Source of the DNA: Limosilactobacillus pontis
GTDB lineage: Bacteria > Bacillota > Bacilli > Lactobacillales > Lactobacillaceae
Assembly: GCF_002940945.1 (NCBI RefSeq)
Contig: NZ_PNFV01000003.1
Coordinates: forward strand, 1-64,000
Length of the DNA: 64,000 nucleotides
Direction of reading: 5' to 3'
The first letter of the stretch is position 1; every line of letters begins with the position of its first letter. The notes under the pieces were generated by a model. It did not search any database. It was not told where the DNA came from and saw nothing but the letters and a program-made list of their open reading frames with translations. Shown piece by piece: positions 31,775 through 40,529 of the stretch. Both the position numbers and the translations under genes were made by a program.

Positions 31775-33500
31775 CCCCCTTCTGAATTTGTGAGTCAACA
31801 ATCTGCTGGTAGGTCTTATTATGGGCCTTCAATTCGGCGTGCGTTCCCTGACCAACCACTTTCCCATCATCAAGCACGATGATCAAGTCCGCATCGGCTA
31901 CGGTAGAAACCCGCTGAGCAACGATCACCGTCACGGCCTGTTGGATCTGTTTGTCCTGACGCAGCGCCTGCCGCAATGCAGCGTCGGTCTTAAAATCAAG
32001 GGCCGAGAAGGAATCATCGAAGATATAGATTGAGGCCGGTTTGATGATCGTCCGGGCAATCGCCAACCGCTGGCGCTGACCTCCGGAGAAGTTACCACCA
32101 TTCTGCTCAACGACAGCATCCAAGCCACCCGCCTCTTTGACAAAGTCAGCCGCCTGGGCGATCGCCAGGGCCTGCCACATCTGTTCATCAGTCGCTTGGG
32201 CGTTTCCAAACTGTAGGTTAGATCGAATCGTTCCAGTAAAGAGAACTGCCTTCTGCTGGGTGATAGAGATCACCTGATGAAGATCGTGCTGACTAAGCCG
32301 TTCGATCGGCTGACCGTCAACCTTAATCCGGCCACGTTCAATATTGAAAAGCCGTGGAATCAAGTTGACTAGGGTTGACTTACCGGAACCAGTCCCCCCA
32401 ATAATTGCCAGGGTCTGTCCAGCCTTGACCTTAAAGGTAAGATCCTGGAGGGCAAGTTTCTCTGCCCCGTCGTAGCGAAAGTCAACGTGGTCAAAGCTGA
32501 GAGTGGCTGGATGAGTTGGGTCAATCTTAGTCTGCTCATCTGTCGGCAGATCGGCTACACTGATTGGCATCTCCAGGACGGCGTTAACCCGGCTAGCCGA
32601 GGCCGAGGCCCGGGGAACGAAAACAAAGACCATCGATAACATCATAAAGCTAATCATGATCTGGGTAGCGTAGGTCATGAAGGCAATCAAGTTCCCCACC
32701 TGCATTGTCATATTGGCGATTAAATGACTCCCCAGCAAAATGATGCCCACGTTAGTCAGGCTAAGGATCAGCGTCATTACCGGAAAGAGAAAGGAGACCA
32801 GGGTAAAGGCTTTAATCCCGGTCTGCGTGTAATCCTCGTTGGCCGCCTTGAAGCGGTCCTGCTCACGTTCCTCCTGACGAAAGGCTCGGATGACCCGAAC
32901 CCCGGTTAGCCCTTCTCGAAAGACCAAGTTAATTTTATCAGTCTTCTTCTGGATGCTCTTGAAGAGGGGAACTGCAAAGTACATTACGATTATCACGGCA
33001 ATGGCCAGGATCGGCAGACTGATCAAAAAGACCCGAGTCAGCCGTGGCTCCCGCACATAAGCGAGTACACAGGCAGCCACCAGCATGATCGGTGACTGAA
33101 GCATCATCCGTAACACCTGAACCATCACATTCTGAATTTGAACAATATCGTTGGTCGACCGTGTGATTAGCGAGGAGTCCCCAAAGGCATTAACCTCCTT
33201 GTTGGAGAAGCGTAGTACCTTGCTGAAGATCTGCCGACGGAGTTTCTCCCCCACCTGCATCGACTGGGTCGCGGCAAAGTAGACATTCCCGGCTGCAGCT
33301 ACCAGACCGATAGCCGCCACAAGCAGCATTAGACCACCTTCACGCCAAATAAAACGCATATCCTGTTGCATGATCCCCTTGTTAACAAGGTCGGCCGTGA
33401 TCGTCGGCAGGTAGAGATCACAGGCAACCTGAACCAATAGAAAGATTACGGCCAGGGTGGTTGCCCACCAAACCAGGTTCTTCTTGGCAATCTTAATCAC
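31740..33500 (-). CDS. ABC exporter subunit with degenerate ATPase site (LmrC-like)
   Basis: A 586-residue half-transporter with six membrane helices (about 10-300) and an ATPase domain: Walker A IGGTGSGKSTL, intact signature FSGGQRQR. The residue after Walker B is Asp (IYIFDDSFSALD) and the switch His is Gln (VAQRVST). These changes are characteristic of the degenerate partner of LmrCD/TM287-288-type multidrug exporters. Its start overlaps the marR stop by 4 bases, and its end overlaps the partner gene by about 35 bases. Confidence 0.92.
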   Translation of the reverse strand: MIKIAKKNLVWWATTLAVIFLLVQVACDLYLPTITADLVNKGIMQQDMRFIWREGGLMLLVAAIGLVAAAGNVYFAATQSMQVGEKLRRQIFSKVLRFSNKEVNAFGDSSLITRSTNDIVQIQNVMVQVLRMMLQSPIMLVAACVLAYVREPRLTRVFLISLPILAIAVIIVMYFAVPLFKSIQKKTDKINLVFREGLTGVRVIRAFRQEEREQDRFKAANEDYTQTGIKAFTLVSFLFPVMTLILSLTNVGIILLGSHLIANMTMQVGNLIAFMTYATQIMISFMMLSMVFVFVPRASASASRVNAVLEMPISVADLPTDEQTKIDPTHPATLSFDHVDFRYDGAEKLALQDLTFKVKAGQTLAIIGGTGSGKSTLVNLIPRLFNIERGRIKVDGQPIERLSQHDLHQVISITQQKAVLFTGTIRSNLQFGNAQATDEQMWQALAIAQAADFVKEAGGLDAVVEQNGGNFSGGQRQRLAIARTIIKPASIYIFDDSFSALDFKTDAALRQALRQDKQIQQAVTVIVAQRVSTVADADLIIVLDDGKVVGQGTHAELKAHNKTYQQIVDSQIQKGDEERAARTSQD

Positions 33501-33967
33501 TCTTCGTCATCCCTTTCGTTATTTTTTGTGAATGTTTCACCATTATATTTATAAAGCTGGGCCTGCATCTTATCGACGACGCGCACAAACTGTTGGCGTT
33601 CCTGAGGACTAACTCCGGTGAGGAGCTGACGGGCGAACGCGGCTCGCTGTTTCACCAGTTTAGCCCGGAAATTCTGCCCCTGTTTGGTTAGGAAAACCCT
33701 TATAACGCGACGATCGCGCTCATCGCGCCGCCGTATTACATATCCGTTGCGTTCTAAACGTTCCAGGACCTCGGTCAACGACCCCGGTTTGACACCGGCC
33801 AGCGTAGCCAGTTCCCGCTGAGCACATCCCTCATGATGAGCAATCAGATCGATAATGAGGCCCTGTCCCCGAAAGTTAGAGGCCTGCTCTGTACACTGAA
33901 TCGTGCTATCAATATTCTTAATCAGGTCGGCCAACCGTCTAAAGAACTCCTCATCGGTAATTGCCAT
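33497..33967 (-). CDS. MarR-family regulator of the ABC exporter
   Basis: A 156-residue winged-helix regulator. Helix-turn-helix REL ATLAGVKPGSLTEVLERL and the wing with RRRDERDRRVIRVFLT are clear. It is the first gene of a three-gene unit with the two exporter subunits, so it probably represses that operon until a drug-like ligand binds. The ATG at 33967 follows AAGGAG by 9 bases. Confidence 0.88.
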   Translation of the reverse strand: MAITDEEFFRRLADLIKNIDSTIQCTEQASNFRGQGLIIDLIAHHEGCAQRELATLAGVKPGSLTEVLERLERNGYVIRRRDERDRRVIRVFLTKQGQNFRAKLVKQRAAFARQLLTGVSPQERQQFVRVVDKMQAQLYKYNGETFTKNNERDDEE

Positions 33968-34050
33968 GCTCATCATCTCCTTCAAAATAGTTAGGTGCAT
34001 AACGATTGATTATTTTACTACTAAACGATAAAAATTTAAAATAAAAAAGT

Positions 34051-34070
34051 GTCCGAGAATAATCTCGGAC
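34051..34070 (-). terminator. Terminator of the Ser-rich membrane protein gene
   Basis: GTCCGAGA-TTAT-TCTCGGAC on the minus strand is followed by ACTTTTTT. Confidence 0.85.
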
Positions 34071-34081
34071 GCTTAATATAT

Positions 34082-34945
34082 TTATGGTTCTTCGCTAAGG
34101 GTTCCCGTTGTATCTTGACCACCAGCTGGTGTAGACGGTACATTATTCTCATGGACTGGCCGGGTGCTTGTACCACTACCACCACCATAATTACTGCTAC
34201 CACCGTTGTAGTAATGATTTCTGGATGAACTCCCGTTATTCCCTCTTAGACTTGTGCTGGTATTGCTGTTGCTCCCTCCGCCATTATTGCTACTATCAGC
34301 TGTACTAATACTATTTGCTGAATTGGCACTGCTAGAAGCCTTGGCACTGCTACTTGAAGACTGACTCGTAACAGATGAAGTACTACTGCTGTCAGATGAT
34401 TCGCTATTTGTTTGTCCCTTGACCTTCAGGTGCTTGACAATCTTCTTGTCTCCACGCGTGGCCGTGATGTCGTAAGTCCCTGGCATGTCAAAGGTGAGTG
34501 AACGAGTGACAGTATCATCGCCCTTGCTTGGCTTGAAAGTCTTCACAACCACACCACTTCGGTGACCCTTGATTACAACCTTGGTCTTTGCTGAAATCAA
34601 AAACTTAACCTTGGCCTCGCCATTATCATTCATGCGAGCTGTCTTCTTAAACTTGAGCACCACGTTGCCTTCATCATCGTCATCATCAGCTGTTGGTTCC
34701 ACCGCCGAGGATGACTCACTGCTCTTTACCGGTGCTGCATTATCCTTATGGCCGGTAAACGAGGTAACCCCAATTCCCACCAGACTGCCGACCAGAAGAA
34801 TAACTAACAGCCAGTTGATAGTCACTCGACTACTGCTGACGTAGTTATAGCCTCGCCGCGTATCCTTGACCTGACGGACATAGCGCATAATCAGCAGGAC
34901 GGCGGCAACAATTGCTATGATTATCAATAAATTCTTAATTCGCAT
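34082..34945 (-). CDS. Ser-rich membrane-anchored protein of unknown function
   Basis: A 287-residue protein that I do not recognise. It has two N-terminal membrane segments (about 5-21 and 44-62), a Ser/Asp-rich linker including five aspartates in a row, a small beta-rich domain (about 95-175, KVVIKGHRSGVVVKTFK), and a long low-complexity tail of Ser, Asn and Gly (about 180-287). The outside part is probably extracytoplasmic. The tail resembles wall-spanning linkers of surface proteins but lacks an LPxTG signal. The ribosome-binding site is weak (GGTG). Confidence 0.65.
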   Translation of the reverse strand: MRIKNLLIIIAIVAAVLLIMRYVRQVKDTRRGYNYVSSSRVTINWLLVILLVGSLVGIGVTSFTGHKDNAAPVKSSESSSAVEPTADDDDDEGNVVLKFKKTARMNDNGEAKVKFLISAKTKVVIKGHRSGVVVKTFKPSKGDDTVTRSLTFDMPGTYDITATRGDKKIVKHLKVKGQTNSESSDSSSTSSVTSQSSSSSAKASSSANSANSISTADSSNNGGGSNSNTSTSLRGNNGSSSRNHYYNGGSSNYGGGSGTSTRPVHENNVPSTPAGGQDTTGTLSEEP

Positions 34946-35069
34946 AATTTAAAACACCATTACTTATCATTACTTATTCCAAATAATTTAACCAATACAA
35001 TGAAATTTTACCATGAACGACACCAGTTTTTAAGAGTAAATTACAAATTAGCAATAGGCCAAACTAAAA

Positions 35070-35107
35070 AATGCCCCTGCACCATTAAATATGATGCAAG
35101 AGGCATT
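35070..35107 (-). terminator. Terminator of tRNA-Glu
   Basis: AATGCCTCTTGCATCAT pairs with ATGGTGCAGGGGCATT on the minus strand, followed by T6. Confidence 0.8.
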
Positions 35108-35116
35108 CCTAATAAA

Positions 35117-35189
35117 TCACCCGCACGGGGATCGAACCCGTAACTCCGCCTTGAGAGGGCGACGTCTTAACCAATTTGACCAGCGGGCA
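35117..35189 (-). tRNA. tRNA-Glu (anticodon CTC)
   Basis: The minus strand folds as a cloverleaf: acceptor TGCCCGC/GCGGGTG with two G-T pairs, D stem GTC/GAC, anticodon stem TCGCC/GGCGG with loop CTCTCAA, and T arm ACGGG-TTCGATC-CCCGT. Loop position gives anticodon CTC (reads GAG). The body resembles Gram-positive tRNA-Glu. CCA is not encoded. Confidence 0.82.
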
Positions 35190-35271
35190 ATGTCCTGTAA
35201 CGTACAAGATAGATTATACGTTAGACCGTCAGAACTGTCAATCAAAATTTTTGATTTTTTGAAATACTATG

Positions 35272-35601
35272 TTATTCATAGGACAATTCCAACAGGTAAG
35301 CCCGCTTAGCCGGCAGGTGCGAAGTCGTCACCCACACATCATGGTAAATCGGCTGCTCGCAATTAGTCTTGGCAAAATAATCATCAAGCAGATCCTCATT
35401 TTTTGCCACAAAATCGTTCGACAAACGGTTAACCATCAGCGACAGTTTTGGAAAATAGTACCCTGCATCCGCAATCTTCAACCGATCATCAATTGCGAGC
35501 ATAATTGTGTTGGTGTAACGTGGCTGCTGCATCACGATTAACTCGGGATGCCGCTTGATCTTTGTTAAAACATAATAAATCGAATCAGAATTGCTTGCCA
35601 T
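35272..35601 (-). CDS. Hypothetical protein
   Basis: A 109-residue soluble protein, MASNSDSIYYVLTKIK to LLELSYE, with no membrane segment and no motif that I recognise. The ATG follows AAGGAG by 9 bases, which supports a real gene. It sits between two tRNA genes and is read in the same direction as both. Confidence 0.55.
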   Translation of the reverse strand: MASNSDSIYYVLTKIKRHPELIVMQQPRYTNTIMLAIDDRLKIADAGYYFPKLSLMVNRLSNDFVAKNEDLLDDYFAKTNCEQPIYHDVWVTTSHLPAKRAYLLELSYE

Positions 35602-35660
35602 TTCTCTTTCTCCTTGTTCTAACCATTATTGTAACAGAGACTGTTAGTTAAAACAAAAAA

Positions 35661-35691
35661 TCGCAATTCAAACATAAAGATTGAATTGCGA
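35661..35691 (-). terminator. Terminator of tRNA-Gln
   Basis: TCGCAATTCAA pairs perfectly with TTGAATTGCGA (9-base loop), followed by T6 on the minus strand. Confidence 0.88.
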
Positions 35692-35705
35692 CTCTCAAAA
35701 ATAAA

Positions 35706-35776
35706 TTGGGAATACTGGGTTCGAACCAGTGATCCAGGATTCAGAGTCCTGCGCCTTACCGCTTGGCCAATTCCCA
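35706..35776 (-). tRNA. tRNA-Gln (anticodon CTG)
   Basis: The minus strand folds with acceptor TGGGAAT/ATTCCCA, anticodon stem CAGGA/TCCTG with loop CTCTGAA giving anticodon CTG (reads CAG), and T arm ACTGG-TTCGAAC-CCAGT. CCA is not encoded. It is a single gene with its own terminator. Confidence 0.88.
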
Positions 35777-35824
35777 ATGACGTTGTCTCATACAACAGTC
35801 ATTACTATACTGAATATTTCATGA

Positions 35825-36313
35825 TTAGTCAACCCTTTTTCCTAACTCTTTTTGAAATTTCTTTTTTTGAGCGGCAATCCGGGCCTTAGTTATGGCTACA
35901 ACAGTCGTTGTAGCCACTCCATCGCACCAGTATTCGACGTCTGCCTTAATCTGCCTCTGCGATGCCAGATCATAATCGTGCCGTAAATAGTTATAGTTAG
36001 TCCGGCTGTCTTGATTTTCCCAAACTGTGGCCATGATAAATTGGCTTCGGGTCCGCTGAAGGCCTTCTGATAGGTCGTCAGCGGGGATTGCTACCACATC
36101 AACAACCTTAGCCGTAGAAATCGGCGGCATGGGCTTACCACTAGGCAGGTAGGGGGCAACTGGCACGTTAATCAGCGCCCCACGCATCACTTCTTGCCAG
36201 TTTTTGCGAGTAGCCAACCGATGCTCTAATCCTGGTTCAACATCATTTGCCACCAGGTAATCGCGCTGCTCACCCCAACTCAGTATGACGTGAACCTTAA
36301 AAGCATGTGCCAT
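35825..36313 (-). CDS. Hypothetical protein
   Basis: A 162-residue soluble protein with no family that I recognise. The first two thirds contain HVILSWGEQRDYLVANDVEPG, and the C-terminus is a charged helix (KARIAAQKKKFQKELGKR). A strong ribosome-binding site GGGAGG lies before the ATG at 36313. It is followed by tRNA-Gln in the same direction. Two prolines-rich loops (VPVAPYLPSGKPMPP) suggest an ordered domain rather than a spurious frame. Confidence 0.55.
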   Translation of the reverse strand: MAHAFKVHVILSWGEQRDYLVANDVEPGLEHRLATRKNWQEVMRGALINVPVAPYLPSGKPMPPISTAKVVDVVAIPADDLSEGLQRTRSQFIMATVWENQDSRTNYNYLRHDYDLASQRQIKADVEYWCDGVATTTVVAITKARIAAQKKKFQKELGKRVD

Positions 36314-36448
36314 GTTACTCCCTCCCCAATCTTTACTTTTATTTTACCGCATGCGTCCCCGTCTTGTGAATTAGTTCATAATCAATTTATCAAATTACTA
36401 CCAAGTTTTCCATCAAATAATCATAATTATGGACAACAATAGGTAGAG

Positions 36449-36454
36449 TATAAT
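36449..36454 (+). promoter_or_regulatory. -10 box of the matrixin-like gene
   Basis: TATAAT lies 30 bases before the proposed ATT start. No convincing -35 hexamer is visible at 16-18 bases upstream. Confidence 0.4.
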
Positions 36455-36483
36455 AAACTCTCAATTATTAGGAGGTGGTCACA

Positions 36484-37233
36484 ATTCGCAAACATCTATT
36501 CTTGCCCTTAGTTTACCTGCTTGTCTTTGGTGCCCTTATCTGGTCCTATCAGAACAGCCCGCTCTTCCAACAACATACCAACGTCGCTATCCATGACCTT
36601 CAGGTACTTACCTACAACGGTCTCAACAAGTTGACAGGAAGCAAACCGGCGACGAATGAGCAACGGGTTGATCCGAGCCACACCACTGCCACAACAACCG
36701 GGGCACGCTGGCCACAAGCAACGGCAACAGTCTACATCGATCTCAGCAACTCAATCCTCCGCAATGCCGCAGAGTCGGCTCTCAGTCAGTGGAACCGGAC
36801 TGGCGCCTTCACCTTCAAGCAAATCAACGATAAATCCAAGGCCGATATCACGATTACGGCTATCAATGAAAACAACAATAACGCTGCAGGATTAACTAAC
36901 TCAACAACCAATGCGATGACCGGCTACATCACCCATGCCGATGTCCAGCTTAACGCCAGCTACCTGCTCAATCCCAGCTACGGCTATTCTCAGCAACGGG
37001 TAATCAATACGGCTGAACATGAGCTAGGCCACGCTATCGGTCTTCAACATGCCAACGAACCCTCGGTTATGCAACCAGCTGGTTCCTTCTATACTATCCA
37101 GCCTGCTGACGTTACGGCCGTTAAGAAATTATACGCGCAAACGCCCCATACTGGCGATCAGAATAGTGGGAACGAAAACAGCAGTAACCAGCAATCGGTT
37201 CGTAATAAAAAGCTGTCCACCTCAGCAAAATGA
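36484..37233 (+). CDS. Matrixin-like zinc metalloprotease
   Basis: About 249 residues with one N-terminal membrane segment (about residues 4-22, signal anchor), a Thr/Ser-rich linker, and a metzincin catalytic domain. The zinc-binding motif HELGHAIGLQH and the Met-turn SVMQP are complete, matching peptidase M10A-like (matrixin) proteins of lactobacilli that act outside the membrane. Start choice is unusual: the GTG at 36475 overlaps the AGGAGG ribosome-binding site (36470-36475), whereas ATT at 36484 sits 8 bases after it. The next standard start, a TTG, is 23 bases away. Substrate is unknown. Confidence 0.82.
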   Translation: MRKHLFLPLVYLLVFGALIWSYQNSPLFQQHTNVAIHDLQVLTYNGLNKLTGSKPATNEQRVDPSHTTATTTGARWPQATATVYIDLSNSILRNAAESALSQWNRTGAFTFKQINDKSKADITITAINENNNNAAGLTNSTTNAMTGYITHADVQLNASYLLNPSYGYSQQRVINTAEHELGHAIGLQHANEPSVMQPAGSFYTIQPADVTAVKKLYAQTPHTGDQNSGNENSSNQQSVRNKKLSTSAK

Positions 37234-37246
37234 GGCGAACAGCTTT
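37208..37246. terminator. Bidirectional terminator, matrixin / EamA genes
   Basis: AAAGCTGTCCACCTCA pairs with TGAGGCGAACAGCTTT between convergent genes; the minus-strand side is followed by TTTTTATTA. It includes the matrixin stop codon. Confidence 0.7.
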
Positions 37247-37249
37247 TCA

Positions 37250-38170
37250 TTATGCAATTTTACTATCATCATGGTGAACCGGGATTCGAATATTGATCGC
37301 CAGCACAGCAATGATGACCAGGATTGAGCCAAGCACATCGGCCCCAGTCATGTGCAGGTGAAAAATCAACACGGACCCGATTGTAGCAGAAAGCGGCTCA
37401 AAAGCATCCATCAGGCTGAAGGTAGTCGCGTCAATGTACTTGAGCGAATTGTTAGCCAACTGGAACGGAATCAAGGTCCCAATCACTAAAATACCAAGCC
37501 AACAGATCCAAACAATCGGCATGTTTGGAACGTGCGGCTGGCTAGGGTGGATTGCCAGAAGAGATAATCCAGCAAAGAGGAGCCCCCATCCAGTAACCAC
37601 CAGTGATGGCACCCGGTTAGTCCGTAGCATCTGTTGGGGAATTAGAGTATTAGTGGCTACCCCAATGGCTGCCACCATCCCCCAAAAGAGGACCAACGGT
37701 GTAACCGCCAGATGATTCACCTTACCATGGGTAGCAATAATGAATACTCCGGCAAAGGCAATGATGGCACTGATGATTTCAATCCGACGGGGCGGAATAT
37801 GACGAAAGGCCGCCAGGTAGGCAATAATAAAAAAAGGCCCCACAAACTGCAATACCGTTGAGATCGAGGCGTTCCCGTACTGGACCGCCATGAAATAACC
37901 ATACTGAACCGGTACCAGGCCAAAGAAACCATAAGCAAAGATCACCCAGGCATCGTGCAAATTATGAAAGATCTGCAATGGGTGGTCGCCCTTAAACTGA
38001 CTGAGAAACAATAAGATTACACCAGCCGAAATCATCCTAGTCTGTGTCACCCACATCGAGGTGATGCTGGTACTCACGTTAAAAAGGGCCTTGGCAAACA
38101 AGCCCGAAATTCCCCAAAAGGTACAGGCTACGATGATCATGACCGTCCCCAAGATTTTTTTATTTGTCAT
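37250..38170 (-). CDS. EamA/DMT-family transporter
   Basis: A 306-residue membrane protein of ten helices in two EamA repeats (about 1-140 and 150-295). The start GTVMIIVACTFWGISGLFAK and the GYFGLV/PVQYGYFMA regions are typical of drug/metabolite exporters. Substrate cannot be told from sequence. It is a single gene. Confidence 0.85.
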   Translation of the reverse strand: MTNKKILGTVMIIVACTFWGISGLFAKALFNVSTSITSMWVTQTRMISAGVILLFLSQFKGDHPLQIFHNLHDAWVIFAYGFFGLVPVQYGYFMAVQYGNASISTVLQFVGPFFIIAYLAAFRHIPPRRIEIISAIIAFAGVFIIATHGKVNHLAVTPLVLFWGMVAAIGVATNTLIPQQMLRTNRVPSLVVTGWGLLFAGLSLLAIHPSQPHVPNMPIVWICWLGILVIGTLIPFQLANNSLKYIDATTFSLMDAFEPLSATIGSVLIFHLHMTGADVLGSILVIIAVLAINIRIPVHHDDSKIA

Positions 38171-38235
38171 AACATTCCACTTTCCAATCTAAAATTTCCA
38201 CAAGTGCCATTCTATCACAATTTAAAGCAAAAAAA

Positions 38236-38267
38236 GACAGCAATGAATTTATCCAATCCATTGCCAT
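38236..38267 (-). terminator. Terminator after arcC
   Basis: GGCAATGGAT pairs imperfectly with ATTCATTGCTGTC on the minus strand, followed by T7. Confidence 0.6.
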
Positions 38268-38280
38268 CCTTACTTCTTAT

Positions 38281-39213
38281 TTAGTTGTCACGGATAACCG
38301 TACCAACCTTGCCAGCCAGGGCATCGTCAAGGCCGTTGAGGGAAGTAATGATTGCTTCACGTTCAGGGTGACCTTCAACAAATGACAGGCAGGCTTCAAT
38401 CTTCGGCAGCATGCTACCAGCAGCAAACTGCTTTTCATCCATGTACTTATGGGCTTCGTCGATCGACAGCGTCTTCAAGGCCTTTTCATCCGGCTTGCCG
38501 TAGTTTACGTAAACATAATCTACCGCCGTCAGAATAATCAGCTTGTCGGCGCTGATTTGGTCAGCCAAAAGGGCACTTGACCGGTCCTTGTCAATAACGG
38601 CAGGAACACCTTGGAGACCATCATCAGTCATGATAACTGGTACCCCACCGCCACCACCAGCGATAACCAGATCACCGGATTCAATCAGCGTGTTGATACT
38701 GTTGAGTTCCATGATCTTCTTCGGTAGTGGTGAAGGAACAACTTGACGGTAACCCCGTCCAGCATCTTCCTTAAAGGTGTAGCCCTTTTCTTTTTCAATC
38801 TGCTCAGCTTGTTCCTTCGTGTAGAAATCACCAACTGGTTTGGATGGGTTGTTGAATGCGGGATCCTGTGGATCAACCGCAATCTGCGTAACGATCGTGG
38901 CCACATTCTTATTCATCCAACGCTTATGCAGTTCGTTTTGCAGACTTTGTTGTAAGTGGTAACCAATGTAGCCTTGGCTCATGGCACCACATTCTGGAAA
39001 TGGAAAGGCCGCCGTCTTACCATTTTCCGCTGCAAAATTCATCCCTAGGTTGATTGCACCGACCTGTGGACCGTTACCGTGACTGATAACAACCTGGTTA
39101 CCAGCATCGATTAAACCGATCAGTGAGGAAGCGGTGTTCTTAACCAACTTTAATTGTTCTTCAGGTGACTTACCAAGGGCATTACCACCCAAGGCAACAA
39201 CTACTTTAGCCAT
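38281..39213 (-). CDS. arcC: Carbamate kinase
   Basis: A 310-residue amino-acid-kinase-fold enzyme making ATP from carbamoyl phosphate in the last step of arginine deiminase catabolism. [21 protein letters not shown] and the [11 protein letters not shown] nucleotide region are conserved. It lies 18 bases after arcB in the same transcript. Confidence 0.96.
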   Translation of the reverse strand: MAKVVVALGGNALGKSPEEQLKLVKNTASSLIGLIDAGNQVVISHGNGPQVGAINLGMNFAAENGKTAAFPFPECGAMSQGYIGYHLQQSLQNELHKRWMNKNVATIVTQIAVDPQDPAFNNPSKPVGDFYTKEQAEQIEKEKGYTFKEDAGRGYRQVVPSPLPKKIMELNSINTLIESGDLVIAGGGGGVPVIMTDDGLQGVPAVIDKDRSSALLADQISADKLIILTAVDYVYVNYGKPDEKALKTLSIDEAHKYMDEKQFAAGSMLPKIEACLSFVEGHPEREAIITSLNGLDDALAGKVGTVIRDN

Positions 39214-39231
39214 GTAGCAGTCCTCCCTTGA

Positions 39232-40239
39232 TTAGCCTTGTTCACCTAAGGTTGCAACCATGACAGCCTTGATGGTGTGCATCCGGTTTTCAGCTTCACG
39301 GAAGACAACGGAGTGCTTGCTTTCGAAGACTTCGTCAGTAACTTCCATTTCCTTGAGACCGAACTTCTTGTAGATTTCCTTACCAACTTCAGTGTCAAGG
39401 TTGTGGAATGCAGGCAGGCAGTGTTCAAAGAGAACGTTAGGGTTTTCAGTAGCCTTCATAACATCCATTGTTACTTGGTAAGGCTTAAGCAGGTTGATCC
39501 GCTTTTCCCACATGTCGTCGGATTCACCCATTGATACCCAAACGTCGGCGTAGATAACATCCATGCCCTTAACGCCTTCCTTAACGTCGTTAGAAACAAC
39601 GATCTTGGCGCCAGTTTCCTTGGCAATAGCGTTTGCCTTGTCCAGAACTTCCTTGGTTGGGTTCAATTCCTTAGGAGTTACAACGTGGTATTCCATACCC
39701 ATAACAGCAGCACCGAGCATCAGAGCGTTAGAAACGTTGTCTTGACCATCACCAACGAAACCAAACTTGATGTCTTCGTAAGGCTTCTTCAGTACTTCAT
39801 GAGCAGTTAAGAAGTCAGCCAGAACTTGAGTTGGGTGGTCTTCGTCAGTCAGACCGTTCCAAACTGGAACACCTGAGTACTTAGCAAGAGTTTCAACATT
39901 ACGTTGTGAGAAACCACGGTATTCAATACCATCGAACATTCCACCAAGAACACGGGCAGTATCCTTAACAGATTCCTTGTGACCAATGTGTGAGCCTGAA
40001 GGACCTAAGTAGGTTACGTGTGCACCTTCATCCTTGGCACCAACTTCAAAGGAGCAACGAGTACGAGTGGAGCTCTTTTCAAAGATCAAAGCGATGTTCT
40101 TGCCTTCAAGATTCTTGGCTTCAGTACCAGTGTACTTAGCCTTCTTCAAATCTTCAGCTAAGTTGAGCATGTATTCCATTTCACGCTTGTTGAAGTCAGA
40201 AAGAGTTAAGAAACTACGATTACGTAAATTAAAAGCCAT
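39232..40239 (-). CDS. arcB: Ornithine carbamoyltransferase, catabolic
   Basis: A 335-residue enzyme converting citrulline and phosphate to ornithine and carbamoyl phosphate. The carbamoyl-phosphate motif [10 protein letters not shown] and ornithine motif [10 protein letters not shown] are present. The ATG at 40239 follows AAGGAGG by 9 bases; the open frame extends 53 codons further upstream but through the promoter. With arcC it forms a two-gene operon separated from arcA by 10 kb. Confidence 0.96.
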   Translation of the reverse strand: MAFNLRNRSFLTLSDFNKREMEYMLNLAEDLKKAKYTGTEAKNLEGKNIALIFEKSSTRTRCSFEVGAKDEGAHVTYLGPSGSHIGHKESVKDTARVLGGMFDGIEYRGFSQRNVETLAKYSGVPVWNGLTDEDHPTQVLADFLTAHEVLKKPYEDIKFGFVGDGQDNVSNALMLGAAVMGMEYHVVTPKELNPTKEVLDKANAIAKETGAKIVVSNDVKEGVKGMDVIYADVWVSMGESDDMWEKRINLLKPYQVTMDVMKATENPNVLFEHCLPAFHNLDTEVGKEIYKKFGLKEMEVTDEVFESKHSVVFREAENRMHTIKAVMVATLGEQG

Positions 40240-40354
40240 AATTAATTCCTCCTTGGTTATTACAGTTACTATCATACCGGTATACTTCAAGAAGCTTCGC
40301 ATAACATCACAAAATCGCAAAAGAAAATTTTCTTTTTTCGGCTCCTCAAGGCCC

Positions 40355-40382
40355 ATTATAACATCAATGGAAGCGGAACCAA
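40355..40382 (-). promoter_or_regulatory. arcBC promoter
   Basis: Minus-strand TTGGTT (40377-40382) and TATAAT (40355-40360) are separated by 16 bases, leaving a leader of about 110 bases. The leader has an AT-rich inverted repeat AAAAGAAAATTTTCTTTT near 40318-40335. No cre was seen here. Confidence 0.6.
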
Positions 40383-40443
40383 GATTTTTATAAAACAAAT
40401 CCCCTTTCTTAGGGGAAGATGCCTAAGATAAAATTATATCCAT

Positions 40444-40459
40444 TGTGCACGTCCGCACA
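40444..40459. repeat. Palindrome TGTGC-ACGTCC-GCACA
   Basis: A 5-bp inverted repeat between the divergent arcB and response-regulator genes. It may be an operator; no factor is assigned. Confidence 0.35.
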
Positions 40460-40529
40460 GAGGTATAAAATATTCTTGAGTTTCAAAAAACTTCATATTA
40501 CTTCATTGAATTAAGAGGAGCCTAGATCA

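Noticed and set aside
34180..34420. Repetitive Ser/Asn/Gly codons as a possible DNA tandem repeat or CRISPR-like array
   Set aside because: The repetition is at the amino-acid level with irregular spacing; there are no regular repeat units or spacers.
40240..40398. 53-codon N-terminal extension of arcB
   Set aside because: The extension runs through the arcBC promoter; the ATG at 40239 has a strong ribosome-binding site and gives the normal family length.
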